64,000 nt of DNA from JAJEBT01 sp965214975 (GCA_965214975.1 OZ244055.1:1612001-1676000), one strand, 5' to 3'. Counted from the stretch's first letter, positions 13,255 through 25,800 are shown. Translations and numbers: made by a program. The notes: a model not told the origin generated them from the letters alone.

Positions 13255-14220
13255 ATGACCGGATCCGGGAACTACGTGCCGCGGGGCGTCATACCGGCGA
13301 CGCTCGCGGCGTTCGACGGCGACTTCGCCTTCGACTGGGCCGAGACCCGCCGCCATCTCGCCTTCGTCGCCGCCGTCGAGGGCGTCGACGCCGTGACCGT
13401 CAACGGGCACGCGTCCGAGGTCCACGCCTGCACCTTCGACGAGCAGACCCGCATGATGGCGGCCGCCGCCGAGGAGATCGGGGGCCGCCTTCCGGTGATC
13501 TGCGGCGTCTACGCCGACGGCAGCCTCGAGGCCGCCCGCATCGCGAGGATGGCCGAGGCGGAAGGCGCCGCCGCGCTGCTGTGCTTTCCTCCCCACCCGC
13601 TCGGCATGGGCGGCATCCGGCACCGCCCGGAAATGGGCGTCGCGCACATGAAGACGATCGCCGACGCGACGGCGCTTCCGATGATCGTGTTCCAGTACGC
13701 CGACGCGCTCGCCTACCCGCTCGACACGCTGGTGCGCATGTGCGAGGAGGTTCCGAACATCCGGGCCGTCAAGGACTGGTCGCCGCCGCAGGCCCACGAG
13801 CGCCACATCCGCACGCTGCACGGGCTCGCGCGTCCCGTCAACGTGCTCTCGACCAACTCGGCGTGGCTGATGCCGTCGCTGGTCATGGGGGCGGACGGCC
13901 TGCTGTCGGGCGCGGGATCGGTGATCGCCGACCTGCACGCGGCGCTGTTCCGGGCCGTCCGCGACCGCGACCTCGCGGCCGCCCGGGCGGTTTCGGACCG
14001 CGTCTGGCACACCACGCGGGTCTTCTACCGGGATCCGTTCGGCGACATGCACAACCGCATGAAGGAAGCGCTCGTGCTGCTCGGCCGCCTCGCCGGCCCC
14101 GCGGTCGTCCGCCCGCCCCTGGTCAAGCTCCCCGACGCGGAGATCCGCGGAATCGGAGAAGCGATGAACGCCGCCGGCATCGCCGCCGAGGGCGCGGAAA
14201 CGGCGATCGCAGCCGAATAG
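13255..14220 (+). CDS. Dihydrodipicolinate synthase (DapA)-family aldolase/lyase
   Basis: This TIM-barrel class I aldolase-type enzyme has 321 residues. The likely Schiff-base lysine is in IRAVKDWS (about residue 178), after the strand MIVFQYAD. The usual GTTGE pyruvate-binding motif of DapA is replaced by NGHASE, so it is not the lysine-biosynthetic enzyme and probably acts on another 2-oxo acid or a dehydrated sugar acid. It lies 30 bp after the Mo hydroxylase subunit and probably shares its transcript, suggesting a small catabolic pathway. Confidence 0.8.
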   Translation: MTGSGNYVPRGVIPATLAAFDGDFAFDWAETRRHLAFVAAVEGVDAVTVNGHASEVHACTFDEQTRMMAAAAEEIGGRLPVICGVYADGSLEAARIARMAEAEGAAALLCFPPHPLGMGGIRHRPEMGVAHMKTIADATALPMIVFQYADALAYPLDTLVRMCEEVPNIRAVKDWSPPQAHERHIRTLHGLARPVNVLSTNSAWLMPSLVMGADGLLSGAGSVIADLHAALFRAVRDRDLAAARAVSDRVWHTTRVFYRDPFGDMHNRMKEALVLLGRLAGPAVVRPPLVKLPDAEIRGIGEAMNAAGIAAEGAETAIAAE

Positions 14221-14232
14221 GCGCGCCGCGCG

Positions 14233-15093
14233 CTACGGCTCGAGGAAGTCCCGCATCCGCTTCCGGTAGTCGGCGGCGCGCGTCAGCCGGTCGATCGTCC
14301 CGGGCGCCGCGGCGCCGCCGATCCCGGCCGGCGTCGCGCCCGCGCGCAGCGCCGCGAGGACGTCGCGCGCGGCCTGCACCGCCGCCGCGAAGGGAAGATG
14401 CCCCTGCAGGCACGCCCGCACCTTCCGCGCCGCCAATAGATCGCGGTCCGCCGGGGTTCCGGCGCCGCCGAGAAGGAACGGCCCGTCGAGGGCGCCGGCC
14501 AGCGCCTCGACGTCCCCGACGCCCCCGAGGCCGGTGAAGAACAGCGCGTCGACCCCGGCCTCCCGGTAGGCCCGCGCGCGCCGGACCGCGTCGTCGATCC
14601 CGGTCACGCCCGCCGCCGCGGTCCGTCCGACCACCGCGAGCGCGGGGTCGCCGCGGGCCGCGAGCGCGGCCCTCATCTTGCCGACCGCCTCCCCGACCGG
14701 CAGGAGCCGGGTTCCGCCGCCGGATCCGAAGGCCCGCGGCAGCTCCGTGTCCTCCACGGTGAGCGCCGCCACGCCGGCGATCTCGAGCTCCTCCACCGTC
14801 CGCCCGACGTTGAGCGCGTTGCCGTAGCCGTGATCGGCGTCCACGATCAGCGGCGGCTTGGCCGCGCGGTTGACGCGTCCGGCCTGGTCGGCGAGCTCGG
14901 TGAGCGTGAGCACCGCGAGATCCGGGGCCCCCAGCACGGCCATCGACGCCACCGATCCCGCCAGCATCATGGTCTCGAAGCCGAGATCCTCGGCGATGCG
15001 CGCCGACAGCGGATCCCAGACCGAGGCCGGGAACACGCAGGAGTCGCCTTCGAGAATCTCGCGGAAGGCCTTCCGCCGCGGCGTCCAGTCCAT
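14233..15093 (-). CDS. Isocitrate lyase/PEP mutase superfamily protein, oxaloacetate decarboxylase-like
   Basis: The protein (286 residues) has the alpha/beta-barrel fold that cleaves or rearranges 2-oxo-carboxylates using Mg2+. It carries LAGSVASMAVLGAPDLAVLTLTE and the metal-site segment DADHGYGNALNVGRTVEELE, then AGVAALTVEDTELPRAFG. These resemble the Pseudomonas PA4872 oxaloacetate decarboxylase group; the catalytic Cys-containing loop of isocitrate lyases (KKCGH type) is absent. It ends 12 bp from the convergent DapA-like gene. It starts 24 bp after the FAD oxidase stop and probably shares its operon. Confidence 0.82.
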   Translation of the reverse strand: MDWTPRRKAFREILEGDSCVFPASVWDPLSARIAEDLGFETMMLAGSVASMAVLGAPDLAVLTLTELADQAGRVNRAAKPPLIVDADHGYGNALNVGRTVEELEIAGVAALTVEDTELPRAFGSGGGTRLLPVGEAVGKMRAALAARGDPALAVVGRTAAAGVTGIDDAVRRARAYREAGVDALFFTGLGGVGDVEALAGALDGPFLLGGAGTPADRDLLAARKVRACLQGHLPFAAAVQAARDVLAALRAGATPAGIGGAAAPGTIDRLTRAADYRKRMRDFLEP

Positions 15094-15117
15094 CGCGGCC
15101 CCGTTCCCGCCGCCGCC

Positions 15118-16503
15118 CTACACGGCGACGATCTTGCCCGGGTTCATCAGGTTGAGCGGATCGAGCGTCCGCTTGAGGCCGCGCATGACGTCGAGCGCGT
15201 CGCCGTGCTCGGCCGCGAGGTCGTTCATCTTGCCGTGGCCGATGCCGTGCTCGCCGGTGCAGGTGCCCTCCATGGCCAGGGCGCGGGCGACGAGGCGGTC
15301 GTTGAGCGCCCGGGCGCGGGCGACCTCCTCGGCGTCGTCGGGGTCGAGCACCATGTCGATGTGGAAGTTGCCGTCCCCGACATGCCCGACGATCGGGGCG
15401 AGAAGCCCCGATTCGGCGATGTCGCCGCGGGTCTCGGCGATGCATTCGGCCAGTCTGGAGATCGGCACGCAGACGTCCGTCGGCCACGCCTTGGCGCCGG
15501 GACGCAGCTGCATGTTGGCGTAGTGGGCGTCGTGGCGGGCCTGCCACAGCCGGTTGCGCTCCTCGGTCGTGGAGGCCCACGCGAAGTCGTCCCCGCCGTG
15601 GCCGTCGCTGATGGCGCGCACGTCCGCGACCTGCTCGGCGACGCCCCCGTCGGTGCCGTGGAACTCGAAGAACAGCGTCGGCCGCTCGCTCCCGCCGAGT
15701 CCGGAGAACCCGTTGATCGCGCGCATCTGGACCTCGTCGGCGAGCTCGATGCGGGCGACCGGAACGCCGGACTGGATGGTCTCGATCACCGTCCGCACGG
15801 CGTCGTCCACGCTCGGATAGGTGCAGACCGCCGCCGAGACCGCCGCCGGGATGCCGTAGAGGCGCAGCGTGACCTCGACGATGACGCCGAGGGTTCCCTC
15901 CGAGCCGACGAACATCCGGGTCAGATCGTATCCGGCGGACGACTTGCGGGCCCGTCCGCCGGTGCGGATCAGCCGCCCGTCGGCGAGCACGACGGCGAGC
16001 GAGAGGACGTTGTCGCGCATGGTTCCGTAGCGCACCGCGTTGGTCCCCGAGGCCCGCGTCGCCGCCATGCCGCCGATGGTGGCGTCGGCCCCGGGGTCGA
16101 TGGGGAAGAACAGGCCGGTGTCGCGGAGGTGGCTGTTGAGCCGCTTGCGCGTCACCCCGGGCTCGACCGAGGCGTCGAGGTCGTCGGGGCCGACCCGGAG
16201 CACGGAGTCCATGCGCCCCATGTCGATGCAGACGCCGCCGCGGAGCGCCGCGACATGCCCTTCCAGGGAGGTGCCGACGCCGTAGGGGATCATCGGGGTC
16301 CGATGCTCCCTGCAGACGTTCACGATCTCGACGACCTCGTCCGCGCTTTCGGGAAACACGACCGCGTCCGGGGCCTTCGGCCGGTGGTAGGATTCGTCGG
16401 TGCCGTGGCGTTCGCGGACATCCGCGTTGGTCGTCAACCGGTCGCCGAAGCGCCGCCCGAGAACGGCGACGGCGTCCCCGATCCCCCCGGTGGATCCGTC
16501 CAT
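15118..16503 (-). CDS. FAD-linked oxidase, GlcD/D-lactate dehydrogenase type
   Basis: This flavoprotein oxidises a 2-hydroxy acid such as D-lactate, glycolate or D-2-hydroxyglutarate. The FAD-binding PCMH domain contains AVVFPESADEVVEIVNVC, PYGVGTSLEGH and the glycine-rich ATIGGMAATRASGTNAVRYG. The C-terminal domain has HVGDGNFH and CTGEHGIGHGK, the usual catalytic histidine segment. ATG 16503 (461 residues) is preferred over a longer frame because GGAGGGG lies just upstream and the extension is low-complexity. It could give the oxo acid used by the decarboxylase-like protein downstream; that link is inferred. Confidence 0.85.
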   Translation of the reverse strand: MDGSTGGIGDAVAVLGRRFGDRLTTNADVRERHGTDESYHRPKAPDAVVFPESADEVVEIVNVCREHRTPMIPYGVGTSLEGHVAALRGGVCIDMGRMDSVLRVGPDDLDASVEPGVTRKRLNSHLRDTGLFFPIDPGADATIGGMAATRASGTNAVRYGTMRDNVLSLAVVLADGRLIRTGGRARKSSAGYDLTRMFVGSEGTLGVIVEVTLRLYGIPAAVSAAVCTYPSVDDAVRTVIETIQSGVPVARIELADEVQMRAINGFSGLGGSERPTLFFEFHGTDGGVAEQVADVRAISDGHGGDDFAWASTTEERNRLWQARHDAHYANMQLRPGAKAWPTDVCVPISRLAECIAETRGDIAESGLLAPIVGHVGDGNFHIDMVLDPDDAEEVARARALNDRLVARALAMEGTCTGEHGIGHGKMNDLAAEHGDALDVMRGLKRTLDPLNLMNPGKIVAV

Positions 16504-16632
16504 GCCGCAATCCCCTCCGCCCCTTGCCGGGACCGTTCGCCCGGCCCGGGCGCGGCGCGGGTTCCCAAGCCTGGTCCGGCCCAGTCTAGGCCGGCCGGGT
16601 TCCCCGCGCAAACGGGCGCGCGGAAAGCGCGG

Positions 16633-17411
16633 TCAGGCCCTCTCCTCCGCGGCCATGTCCGAGACGAACATGTGCCCCGGCGCGTGGGTGATCGCGATCT
16701 CCGGCCGGGCCGCGGCGAGCGCCGCCTGGGGCGTCACGCCGCAGGCCCAGAACACCGGAACCTCGCCTTCCAGGACGGTGACCGGGGCGCCGTAGTCGGG
16801 CGCGCCGAGATCGGCGATGCCAAGGGAGCCGGGATCCCCGACCTGCAGCGGCCCACCATGGGCCATCGGATAGCGCGCGGTGACCCGCGCCGCCCGCTCG
16901 GCGTCCTCCGGCGTGTAGGGCCGCATGCTGACGACCACCGGCCCCCGGAACCTGCCCGCCGGCGCCGCCGGGCGCGACGTCCTGTACATGGGCACGATGC
17001 CGGACTCCGCGATGTGGCGCGGCTCGAGTCCGGCGTCGGTCAGGGCCTCCTCGGCGGTGAACGAGCAGCCGAGAAGGAACGTCACCAGATCGTCGCGCCA
17101 GAGGCCGGAGACGTCGGCAGGCTCTCCGGCGAGCTCGCCGCCGCGGTACACCCGGTAGCGGGGCAGGTCGGACCGCACGTCGGCGCCGGGGGCCGACCTT
17201 CGGGGCTCGGGGTCTCCGGGCCCGAGAATCTCGAGAACCGGGCAGGGTCCGGGATTGCGCCCGCAGAACTCCCTGAAGTCCCCGGCGTCGGCGGCCGGCA
17301 GGATCACCATGTTGGCCTGGACGCGGCCCCGGGCGTGGCCGGAGGTCGGCCCGTCGAAGGCGCCGGACCGGCAGGCCGCCCTCAGTTCCGCGGGCGTCTC
17401 GAAGAAACCCG

Positions 17412-17415
<4 letters not shown>
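16633..17415 (-). CDS. DUF1445 protein (putative hydro-lyase / D-glutamate cyclase-like)
   Basis: The 260-residue protein belongs to the DUF1445/YcsI family, whose members are about 260-270 residues. Typical segments are PAELRAACRSGAFDGPTSG at the N-terminus, VQANMVILPA, FLLGCSFTAEEAL (with the conserved Cys), and FWACGVTPQAAL and THAPGHMFVSD near the end. A mitochondrial enzyme with a related domain converts D-glutamate to 5-oxo-D-proline, but the bacterial function is not established. The GTG start overlaps the stop of the 5-oxoprolinase by 4 nt (GTGA), which supports a shared 5-oxoproline/glutamate role. Confidence 0.85.
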
Positions 17416-21061
<3,646 letters not shown>

Positions 21062-21065
<4 letters not shown>

Positions 21066-21793
21066 GGGATGCGTCGCTCCTCTGCGGCGTCGCCCCGGCG
21101 GACGCCGCCGGACTCCGGACCGGGCCGCGCCCCCGGCGGGACGGCGCGGCGCGGCCGCCTCCCGCATGATAGCGGCCCGTCCGGGACCGCGAAAGACGCG
21201 GCCGCCCGGCGCCGCCCCCGCGTCGCCGCGCGCAGGCGCGGCAGATCCCGCGGCCGGTCGAGATCGAGGCGAAGCCCCGGCAGATCGAGGACCGTGACCG
21301 CCAGCCCCAGCTGGCGGGCCGCGCCCCGGTGCGCGGCGAAGCTGGCGCGGCCGAACCGGAACGGCATCGACCGCGGCGTCGGCACGCTCAGGAGATTGGT
21401 TCCGGACTTCCGTCCGTCGGGCGACAGCCCGACCCCCGCGAGTCCGGCATGGGCCGAGAGATGACGGGCCTCGAGCCCCGGGATGTCGGCGGGAACGACC
21501 AGCGTCCGGACCGGGTCGAGCAGGGCGCCCGCCGCCTCCAGGCCCTCGTTCAGGCCGTTCACCTCCTGCAGCAGCGCGCGGACCCCGCACTCGCCGGCGG
21601 TCCGGAGAACCCCGGGGTCGGGGCTCAGCACGTACACCGCCTCCGGGCCGACCGCCGCCGAAGCGCGCCGGATCGTGCGTTCCGCGAGCTCGCGGACGAG
21701 GCGGGCCCTCCCGCGGTCCCCCAGGAAACGGCGGAGACGGGACTTCCCCGTGCGGTACCCCTTGACCGGAACGACGACGTTGACGCCGGGCAT
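21062..21793 (-). CDS. cofC: 2-phospho-L-lactate (or PEP) guanylyltransferase
   Basis: CofC/FbiD activates 2-phospholactate or phosphoenolpyruvate with GTP for coenzyme F420 synthesis. The 243-residue protein has the NTP-transferase start NVVVPVKGYRTGKSRL, then VVPADIPGLEA and the product-binding GLSPDGRKSGTNLLSVP. After about residue 185 the C-terminus is an Arg/Pro-rich tail of unknown use. It starts at the A of the cofD stop (TGATG) and its own stop overlaps the 5-oxoprolinase start by 4 nt, so it is translationally embedded in the operon. Which phospho-acid it uses cannot be read from sequence. Confidence 0.87.
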
Positions 21794-22731
21794 CAGCGCC
21801 GGCGCGCGGCAAGGGCGACCGCCTCCCCGGCGAGCCGCGCGCGGTCGCGCTCCGAGCGCATGACCGTGGAGGTCACGTGGACCTCCTGCCCGAGGCGCCC
21901 GATCGCCGGCGCCTCGCCGGCATCGGCGTGGTCGACGATCATCACGTCGACGAGGCCGCGGTAGTGTTCGGCGACGGCCGCCGCGGTGGCCGGCATCCCG
22001 AGCTCCCTCATCATCTTCGCCGCCGGCCCCTTGAGGGCCCGTCCGCCGACGATCGGCGACACGGCGATCACCGGAAACGACCGCTCCCGCAGGGCGGCGC
22101 GGATGCCGGGGACGGCGAGAACCGGGCCGATGCTCACGAACGGGTTGGACGGGCACAGAATCGCCGACCGCACGGCGCCGGAGGAGAAGGCCTCGCGGAG
22201 CGCCGGCGACGGCGCCGCGCCGTCCGCGCCGGCGAACTCGAACCCCGTGACCTCGGGGAGGCAGCGGCGCCGCACGAAATAGTCCTGGAAGGCCAGGCGT
22301 TCGGCGCCGCTGGCGACGATCGTCCGGATCTCGTCGTCGCTCGCCGGAACGACGCGGTGGCGGACGCCGAGGCCGCGGGCGATCTCGCCGGCGACCGCCG
22401 ACGGCGTGCGGCCCGACGCCAGGGCCGCGGTTCGCGCGCGGTGGGTCCGCAGGTCGCGGTCGCCGATGCGGAACCAGGTCTCGCCGCCCGCCGCCTCGGT
22501 CTCGCGCATGAAGTTCCAGGTCTCGTCGCGCACGCCCCATCCGGTCTCCGGATCGGCGATCCCGGCGAGCGTGTACGTCACGGTGTCGAGATCGGGGCAG
22601 ATGCGGAGCCCCAGATGGGTGAAGTCGTCGCCGGTGTTGACCGCGACCAGGAGCTCTTCCGGCGCGAGGACGGCGGCGAGCCCGGCCGCGAGCTTGGCGC
22701 CGCCGACGCCTCCGGCGAACGCGACGTGCAC
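21793..22731 (-). CDS. cofD: 2-phospho-L-lactate transferase (F420 biosynthesis)
   Basis: CofD/FbiA joins the CofC product to the deazaflavin Fo, giving F420-0 or its dehydro form. The 312-residue length is typical. The family features are FAGGVGGAKLAAGLA at the start, VNTGDDFTHLGLRICPDLDTVTYTLAG, ILCPSNPFVSIGPVLAVPG and AVSPIVGGRALKGPA. It begins 4 bp after the cofE stop. Fo synthase genes (cofG/cofH or fbiC) are not in this window. Confidence 0.95.
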   Translation of the reverse strand: MHVAFAGGVGGAKLAAGLAAVLAPEELLVAVNTGDDFTHLGLRICPDLDTVTYTLAGIADPETGWGVRDETWNFMRETEAAGGETWFRIGDRDLRTHRARTAALASGRTPSAVAGEIARGLGVRHRVVPASDDEIRTIVASGAERLAFQDYFVRRRCLPEVTGFEFAGADGAAPSPALREAFSSGAVRSAILCPSNPFVSIGPVLAVPGIRAALRERSFPVIAVSPIVGGRALKGPAAKMMRELGMPATAAAVAEHYRGLVDVMIVDHADAGEAPAIGRLGQEVHVTSTVMRSERDRARLAGEAVALAARRR

Positions 22732-22735
22732 GGCC

Positions 22736-23497
22736 CTACCGGAACAGGTCGAGCTCGCGGGGGCGGACGATTCCCGCCGCGCCGCCGTCGCCCGTCTTCG
22801 GCGCGCAGCCGCGCGCGAGCACGAACGGCCGCCCCTCCCGGCCCTGTCCCATGAGAAGCGACGCCGCGGCCGCGATCTCGTCGGCCACCGCGATCACGCT
22901 GGTCCGGAGGGGCCGGCCGTCCCGGTCGGGATCCCCTCTCGCGTCGCGCAGCGTCTCGAGGCCGCTCGCGCCGATCGCGGTGCCGACGGTTCCCGACCGC
23001 CAGGCGCGGCCCATGCTGTCGTTGATCACGACCGCGACGGACAGGCCCGCAAGCCCCTCGAGCCTGGCCCGCAGCCGCGCCGCGCTCCGGTCGGCGTCCT
23101 CGGGCAGCAGGACGGCGACGCCGGCGCCGCCCGAGTTGGAGCGGTCGACGCCGGCGTTGGCGACGACGCAGCCGTTCCGGTGGCGCGCCACGATCAGCCC
23201 CGGCCGCGTCCGGACGATCTCGACGGATTCCCGCAGGATCAGCTCCACGAGCTCCGGCTCCTTGCCGGTCTCCCGCGCGAGGCGCGCCGCCTCGGGCCGC
23301 GGCGCGATGTCGGCGAGGCGGACCGTCCTGCCCTCGGACTTGGAAACGACCTTCTGGGCGAGGACGAACACGTCGCCGTCGGCCGGCGCCTGCCCGGCCC
23401 CTTCGAGCGCGGCCAGGGCAAGCGCGGCGAGGTCGTCCCCGGGACGGATTTCGGGAAGTCCGTCCGGAGCGGCGAGGGTGACGGTCCGGAGGGTCAT
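22736..23497 (-). CDS. cofE: Coenzyme F420:L-glutamate ligase
   Basis: CofE adds the glutamate tail to F420-0 using GTP. The 253-residue protein corresponds to the single-domain archaeal-type enzyme and lacks the nitroreductase-like C-terminal domain of mycobacterial FbiB. Segments include LPEIRPGDDLAAL, VFVLAQKVVSKSEGRTVRL, VVANAGVDRSN, INDSMGRAWRSGTVGTAIG and the C-terminal metal-binding region. It is the first gene of the minus-strand cofE-cofD-cofC-oxoprolinase-DUF1445 set. Confidence 0.93.
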   Translation of the reverse strand: MTLRTVTLAAPDGLPEIRPGDDLAALALAALEGAGQAPADGDVFVLAQKVVSKSEGRTVRLADIAPRPEAARLARETGKEPELVELILRESVEIVRTRPGLIVARHRNGCVVANAGVDRSNSGGAGVAVLLPEDADRSAARLRARLEGLAGLSVAVVINDSMGRAWRSGTVGTAIGASGLETLRDARGDPDRDGRPLRTSVIAVADEIAAAASLLMGQGREGRPFVLARGCAPKTGDGGAAGIVRPRELDLFR

Positions 23498-23543
23498 CGC
23501 GGACGGCCCGGGAAACCGCCCGGAACGGCGCCGCGGCGCCAGC

Positions 23544-23572
23544 TTGCAACGCGCCGGGCGAACCTGTAATCA
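23544..23572 (+). promoter_or_regulatory. Candidate promoter for the DUF3126/selenoprotein genes
   Basis: TTGCAA (23544-23549) and TAATCA (23567-23572) are 17 bp apart in the interval between divergent cofE and the DUF3126 gene. Transcription would start about 40 bp before the DUF3126 ATG. Each box matches 4 of 6 consensus bases. The same -35 sequence and spacing occur at the boxC promoter. Confidence 0.5.
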
Positions 23573-23621
23573 CGGAAGGGACGGGGAATCACGACCATGT
23601 GCCTGCGACCCGGAGCATAGC

Positions 23622-23846
23622 ATGACACCGAACGAAATCAGCCGTGTCCAGCAGTACCTGCGCCAGACCTTCGCCAACAACCGCATCCGGATCATGATGC
23701 CGGTCCGCGCCGACCAGGCGGCCGAGGTCCGCGTCGACAACCAGTTCGTCGGCACGCTCTACGGCGACGACGAGGACGGGGAGAAGTCCTATTCGCTGAC
23801 GGTGTCGATCCTCGAGGAGGATCTGCCCGCCGCCGGTTCCGTGTGA
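23622..23846 (+). CDS. DUF3126 family protein
   Basis: This is a 74-residue protein of the alphaproteobacterial DUF3126 family. It has the family start MTPNEISRVQQYLRQTFANN, a strand-rich middle (AAEVRVDNQFVGTLYGDDEDGEKSY) and the acidic end ILEEDLP. Its function is unknown. It lies 36 bp before the GST-like selenoprotein gene, on the same strand and probably the same message. The gene is intact and near full family length. Confidence 0.85.
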   Translation: MTPNEISRVQQYLRQTFANNRIRIMMPVRADQAAEVRVDNQFVGTLYGDDEDGEKSYSLTVSILEEDLPAAGSV

Positions 23847-23882
23847 CGGTTCCGGGAACGCCGACCGAAGGGGAGAGAGGCC

Positions 23883-24581
23883 GTGACCGTCAAGTACCAC
23901 ATGACCAGCTCGTTCACCTGACCGTGGGTCCAGCGCGCCGTGATCGCCATGCGCGCCAAGAACGTCGCGTTCGACGTCACCTACATCGACCTCCGCGACA
24001 AGCCGGACTGGTTCCTGGAGATCTCGCCGCACGGCAAGGTTCCGGTCCTGAAGGCCGGGCCGGACATCCTGTTCGAATCGAACGCGATCGCCGAGTTTCT
24101 CGACGAGACCGTGCCGCCCCGGCTGCATCCGGAGGATCCCGTCAAGCGCGCCCGCAACCGCGCCTGGACCGACTACGTCCCGAGCTTCTCGCGCGCGCTT
24201 TCCGGCGTCTACCACACCAGGACCGCGGCCGAGACCGAGGAGGCCCTCTCCGGCGCGCGGACGGCGCTCGGAAAGCTCGAGGGCGCGCTCGCGGCCGAAC
24301 GCGGGAACGGCGGTCCGTACTTCAACGGACCGGATCTCAGCCTGGTCGACGCCGCCTACGCCCCGTTCCTGCAGCGCTTCACGATCGCCGACGGCTATCT
24401 CGGAACGGGGCTGCTGGCGGAGTTCCCGAAGGTCCGCGCCTGGACGGACGCGCTTCTGTCGAACGAGGTCGTGACCGGCGCCGTTCCGGCGAATTTCGTC
24501 GAGGAATTCCACGCGAACCTGAAACGCCGGGAGTTCCACGTCGCGTCGCTTTTCGCGGACGGGACGGCGGCGGCCGGATAG
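23883..24581 (+). CDS. Glutathione S-transferase-like protein with in-frame UGA (probable selenoprotein)
   Basis: Starting from GTG 23883 (GGGGAGAG upstream) the frame reads MTVKYHMTSSFT, then UGA at 23919-23921, then PWVQRAVIAMRAKNVAFDV and an uninterrupted 219-codon remainder. In Omega/SspA-like GSTs this position is the active-site Cys of the CPWVQR-type motif, so UGA most likely encodes selenocysteine (residue 13 of 232). The cis-Pro segment GKVPVLK and the LFESNAIAEFLDE loop of the thioredoxin-like domain are intact, and a helical C-terminal domain follows. A hairpin suited to a bacterial SECIS lies 11 nt after the UGA. The alternatives are a nonsense mutation, or a start at GTG 23940 that would lack the catalytic residue. 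Confidence 0.82.
23933..23956 (+). promoter_or_regulatory. Candidate bacterial SECIS hairpin
   Basis: Downstream of UGA 23919-23921, GCGCG (23933-23937) pairs with CGCGC (23952-23956). After a bulged C at 23938, CGUG (23939-23942) pairs with CAUG (23948-23951), closing a 5-nt loop at 23943-23947. The loop begins 22 nt after the UGA, within the range known for SelB-binding hairpins. Loop sequence requirements vary between bacteria, so only geometry supports it. Confidence 0.5.
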
Positions 24582-24610
24582 CCGCCGAGCAGGACAGGGA
24601 CCGGGGAGCG

Positions 24611-24639
24611 TTTACTTGCCGGGCGGACCCTGCTATCAG
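24611..24639 (+). promoter_or_regulatory. Candidate promoter upstream of the TctC-like gene
   Basis: TTTACT (24611-24616) and TATCAG (24634-24639) are 17 bp apart, about 100 bp before the ATG at 24741. Each box matches 4 of 6 consensus bases. The rest of the 159-bp gap contains no other recognisable element. Confidence 0.4.
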
Positions 24640-24740
24640 ATCGCCCGACGCGCGGCGTCGTCCGCGAGGCGCCCGAGGGGCTTTCGGTTCTGGCGCGCAC
24701 CCGTCGGGCTTTTCCGCATCCATCAAGGGAGACAAGTTTC

Positions 24741-25775
24741 ATGAAGATCAGGCACATCATGTCGGCGCTCGGGTGCGCACTCGTCGCGACCGCGCTCGCG
24801 GCGGTTCCGGCGAAGGCGCAGGGCTTCGACTTCTCCGGAAAGCAGATCAAGCTGGTGATCGGGTTCGGCTTCGGCGGAACCTACGGCAAGTATTCCCGGA
24901 TGTTCGCCGAACACCTGAAAAAGCACCTGCCCGGCAATCCGACCATCATCGTCGATTCGCGTCCGGGCGCCGGCGGGCTGCTCGCCATGAACTACGCCGC
25001 CAAGGCCATGCCGGCCGACGGCCTGAACTACATCGTCCCGCCGGACAGCGCGGTGACCGTGCAGCTCATGCGCCCCGAGAAGGCCAAGTACGATCTCAGC
25101 AAGTTCACGTCGATCGGAAGCGCCAACCAGACCAACGTCATCCTGGTCGTGCGCAGCGACAGCGGCGTGAAGAAATGGCAGGATCTCCGCACCACGACGG
25201 TTCCGATGGGATCCACCGGCATCGGCTCGACCTCCACGATCATGCCCGGGCTCGTCAACCGCATGCTCGGCGCCAAGATGAAGATCGTTTCCGGCTACAA
25301 GGGCTCCTCGAAAACCGGACTCGCCGTCGAGCAGGGCGAGGTCCGCGGAGCGGCCTTCAACTGGCTGTTCTGGAAGTCCAAGTACGAGAGGTGGTTCCAG
25401 GGCGACGCGCCCTTCGCCAACGCCGTCCTGCAGCTCGGCCACTTCAAGGATCCGGAGCTTCCCGACGTGCCGATGATGAAAGAGGTCGTCGACGCGCAAT
25501 ACGTCCCGGTTCTCAAGTTCGTCGGGACGCTCGGCCTGATCGGGCGCGGCGTCGCCGCTCCTCCCGGAACGCCGAAGGGCGCGATCGACGTCATGCGCGC
25601 GGCCTGGAGCAAGATGGTGAAGGATCCGGACTTCGCGGCCGACGCGAAGAAGCGCAAGCTGCGCGTCATTCCGTCCACCGGCGAGGCCGTGCAGAAGGTG
25701 ATCGACGACGTCATCTCCAGCACCAGCCCGGCGGTCGTGAAACAGGCGTCCGCCCTCGCCTACGGCAGCAAGTAG
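24741..25775 (+). CDS. Periplasmic substrate-binding protein, TctC/Bug family
   Basis: The 344-residue exported protein has a signal peptide (MKIRHIMSALGCALVATALA, cleavage after about residue 26 at AKA-Q). The mature part has the Bug-fold signatures IKLVIGFGFGGTYGKYSRMFAEHL, SRPGAGGLLAMNYAAK and APPGTPKGAIDVM. Such proteins bind carboxylates, dicarboxylates or aromatic acids for tripartite tricarboxylate transporters. No TctA/TctB membrane genes are nearby, so it must use a distant permease or act as a sensor. It heads a gene set with an amidohydrolase and a VOC protein, whose substrate it may bind. Confidence 0.85.
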   Translation: MKIRHIMSALGCALVATALAAVPAKAQGFDFSGKQIKLVIGFGFGGTYGKYSRMFAEHLKKHLPGNPTIIVDSRPGAGGLLAMNYAAKAMPADGLNYIVPPDSAVTVQLMRPEKAKYDLSKFTSIGSANQTNVILVVRSDSGVKKWQDLRTTTVPMGSTGIGSTSTIMPGLVNRMLGAKMKIVSGYKGSSKTGLAVEQGEVRGAAFNWLFWKSKYERWFQGDAPFANAVLQLGHFKDPELPDVPMMKEVVDAQYVPVLKFVGTLGLIGRGVAAPPGTPKGAIDVMRAAWSKMVKDPDFAADAKKRKLRVIPSTGEAVQKVIDDVISSTSPAVVKQASALAYGSK

Positions 25776-25800
25776 AAAACCGCCGCCACCCGGGGCGGAC

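Noticed and set aside
21066..21812. Longer start for the 5-oxoprolinase reaching to 21812
   Set aside because: It would lie almost wholly inside cofC and is low-complexity. GTG 21065 has a good ribosome-binding site.
23940..24581. GST-like gene starting after the UGA at 23940
   Set aside because: It would lack the first beta strand and the catalytic residue, while the region before the UGA encodes the expected GST start in frame with a ribosome-binding site.
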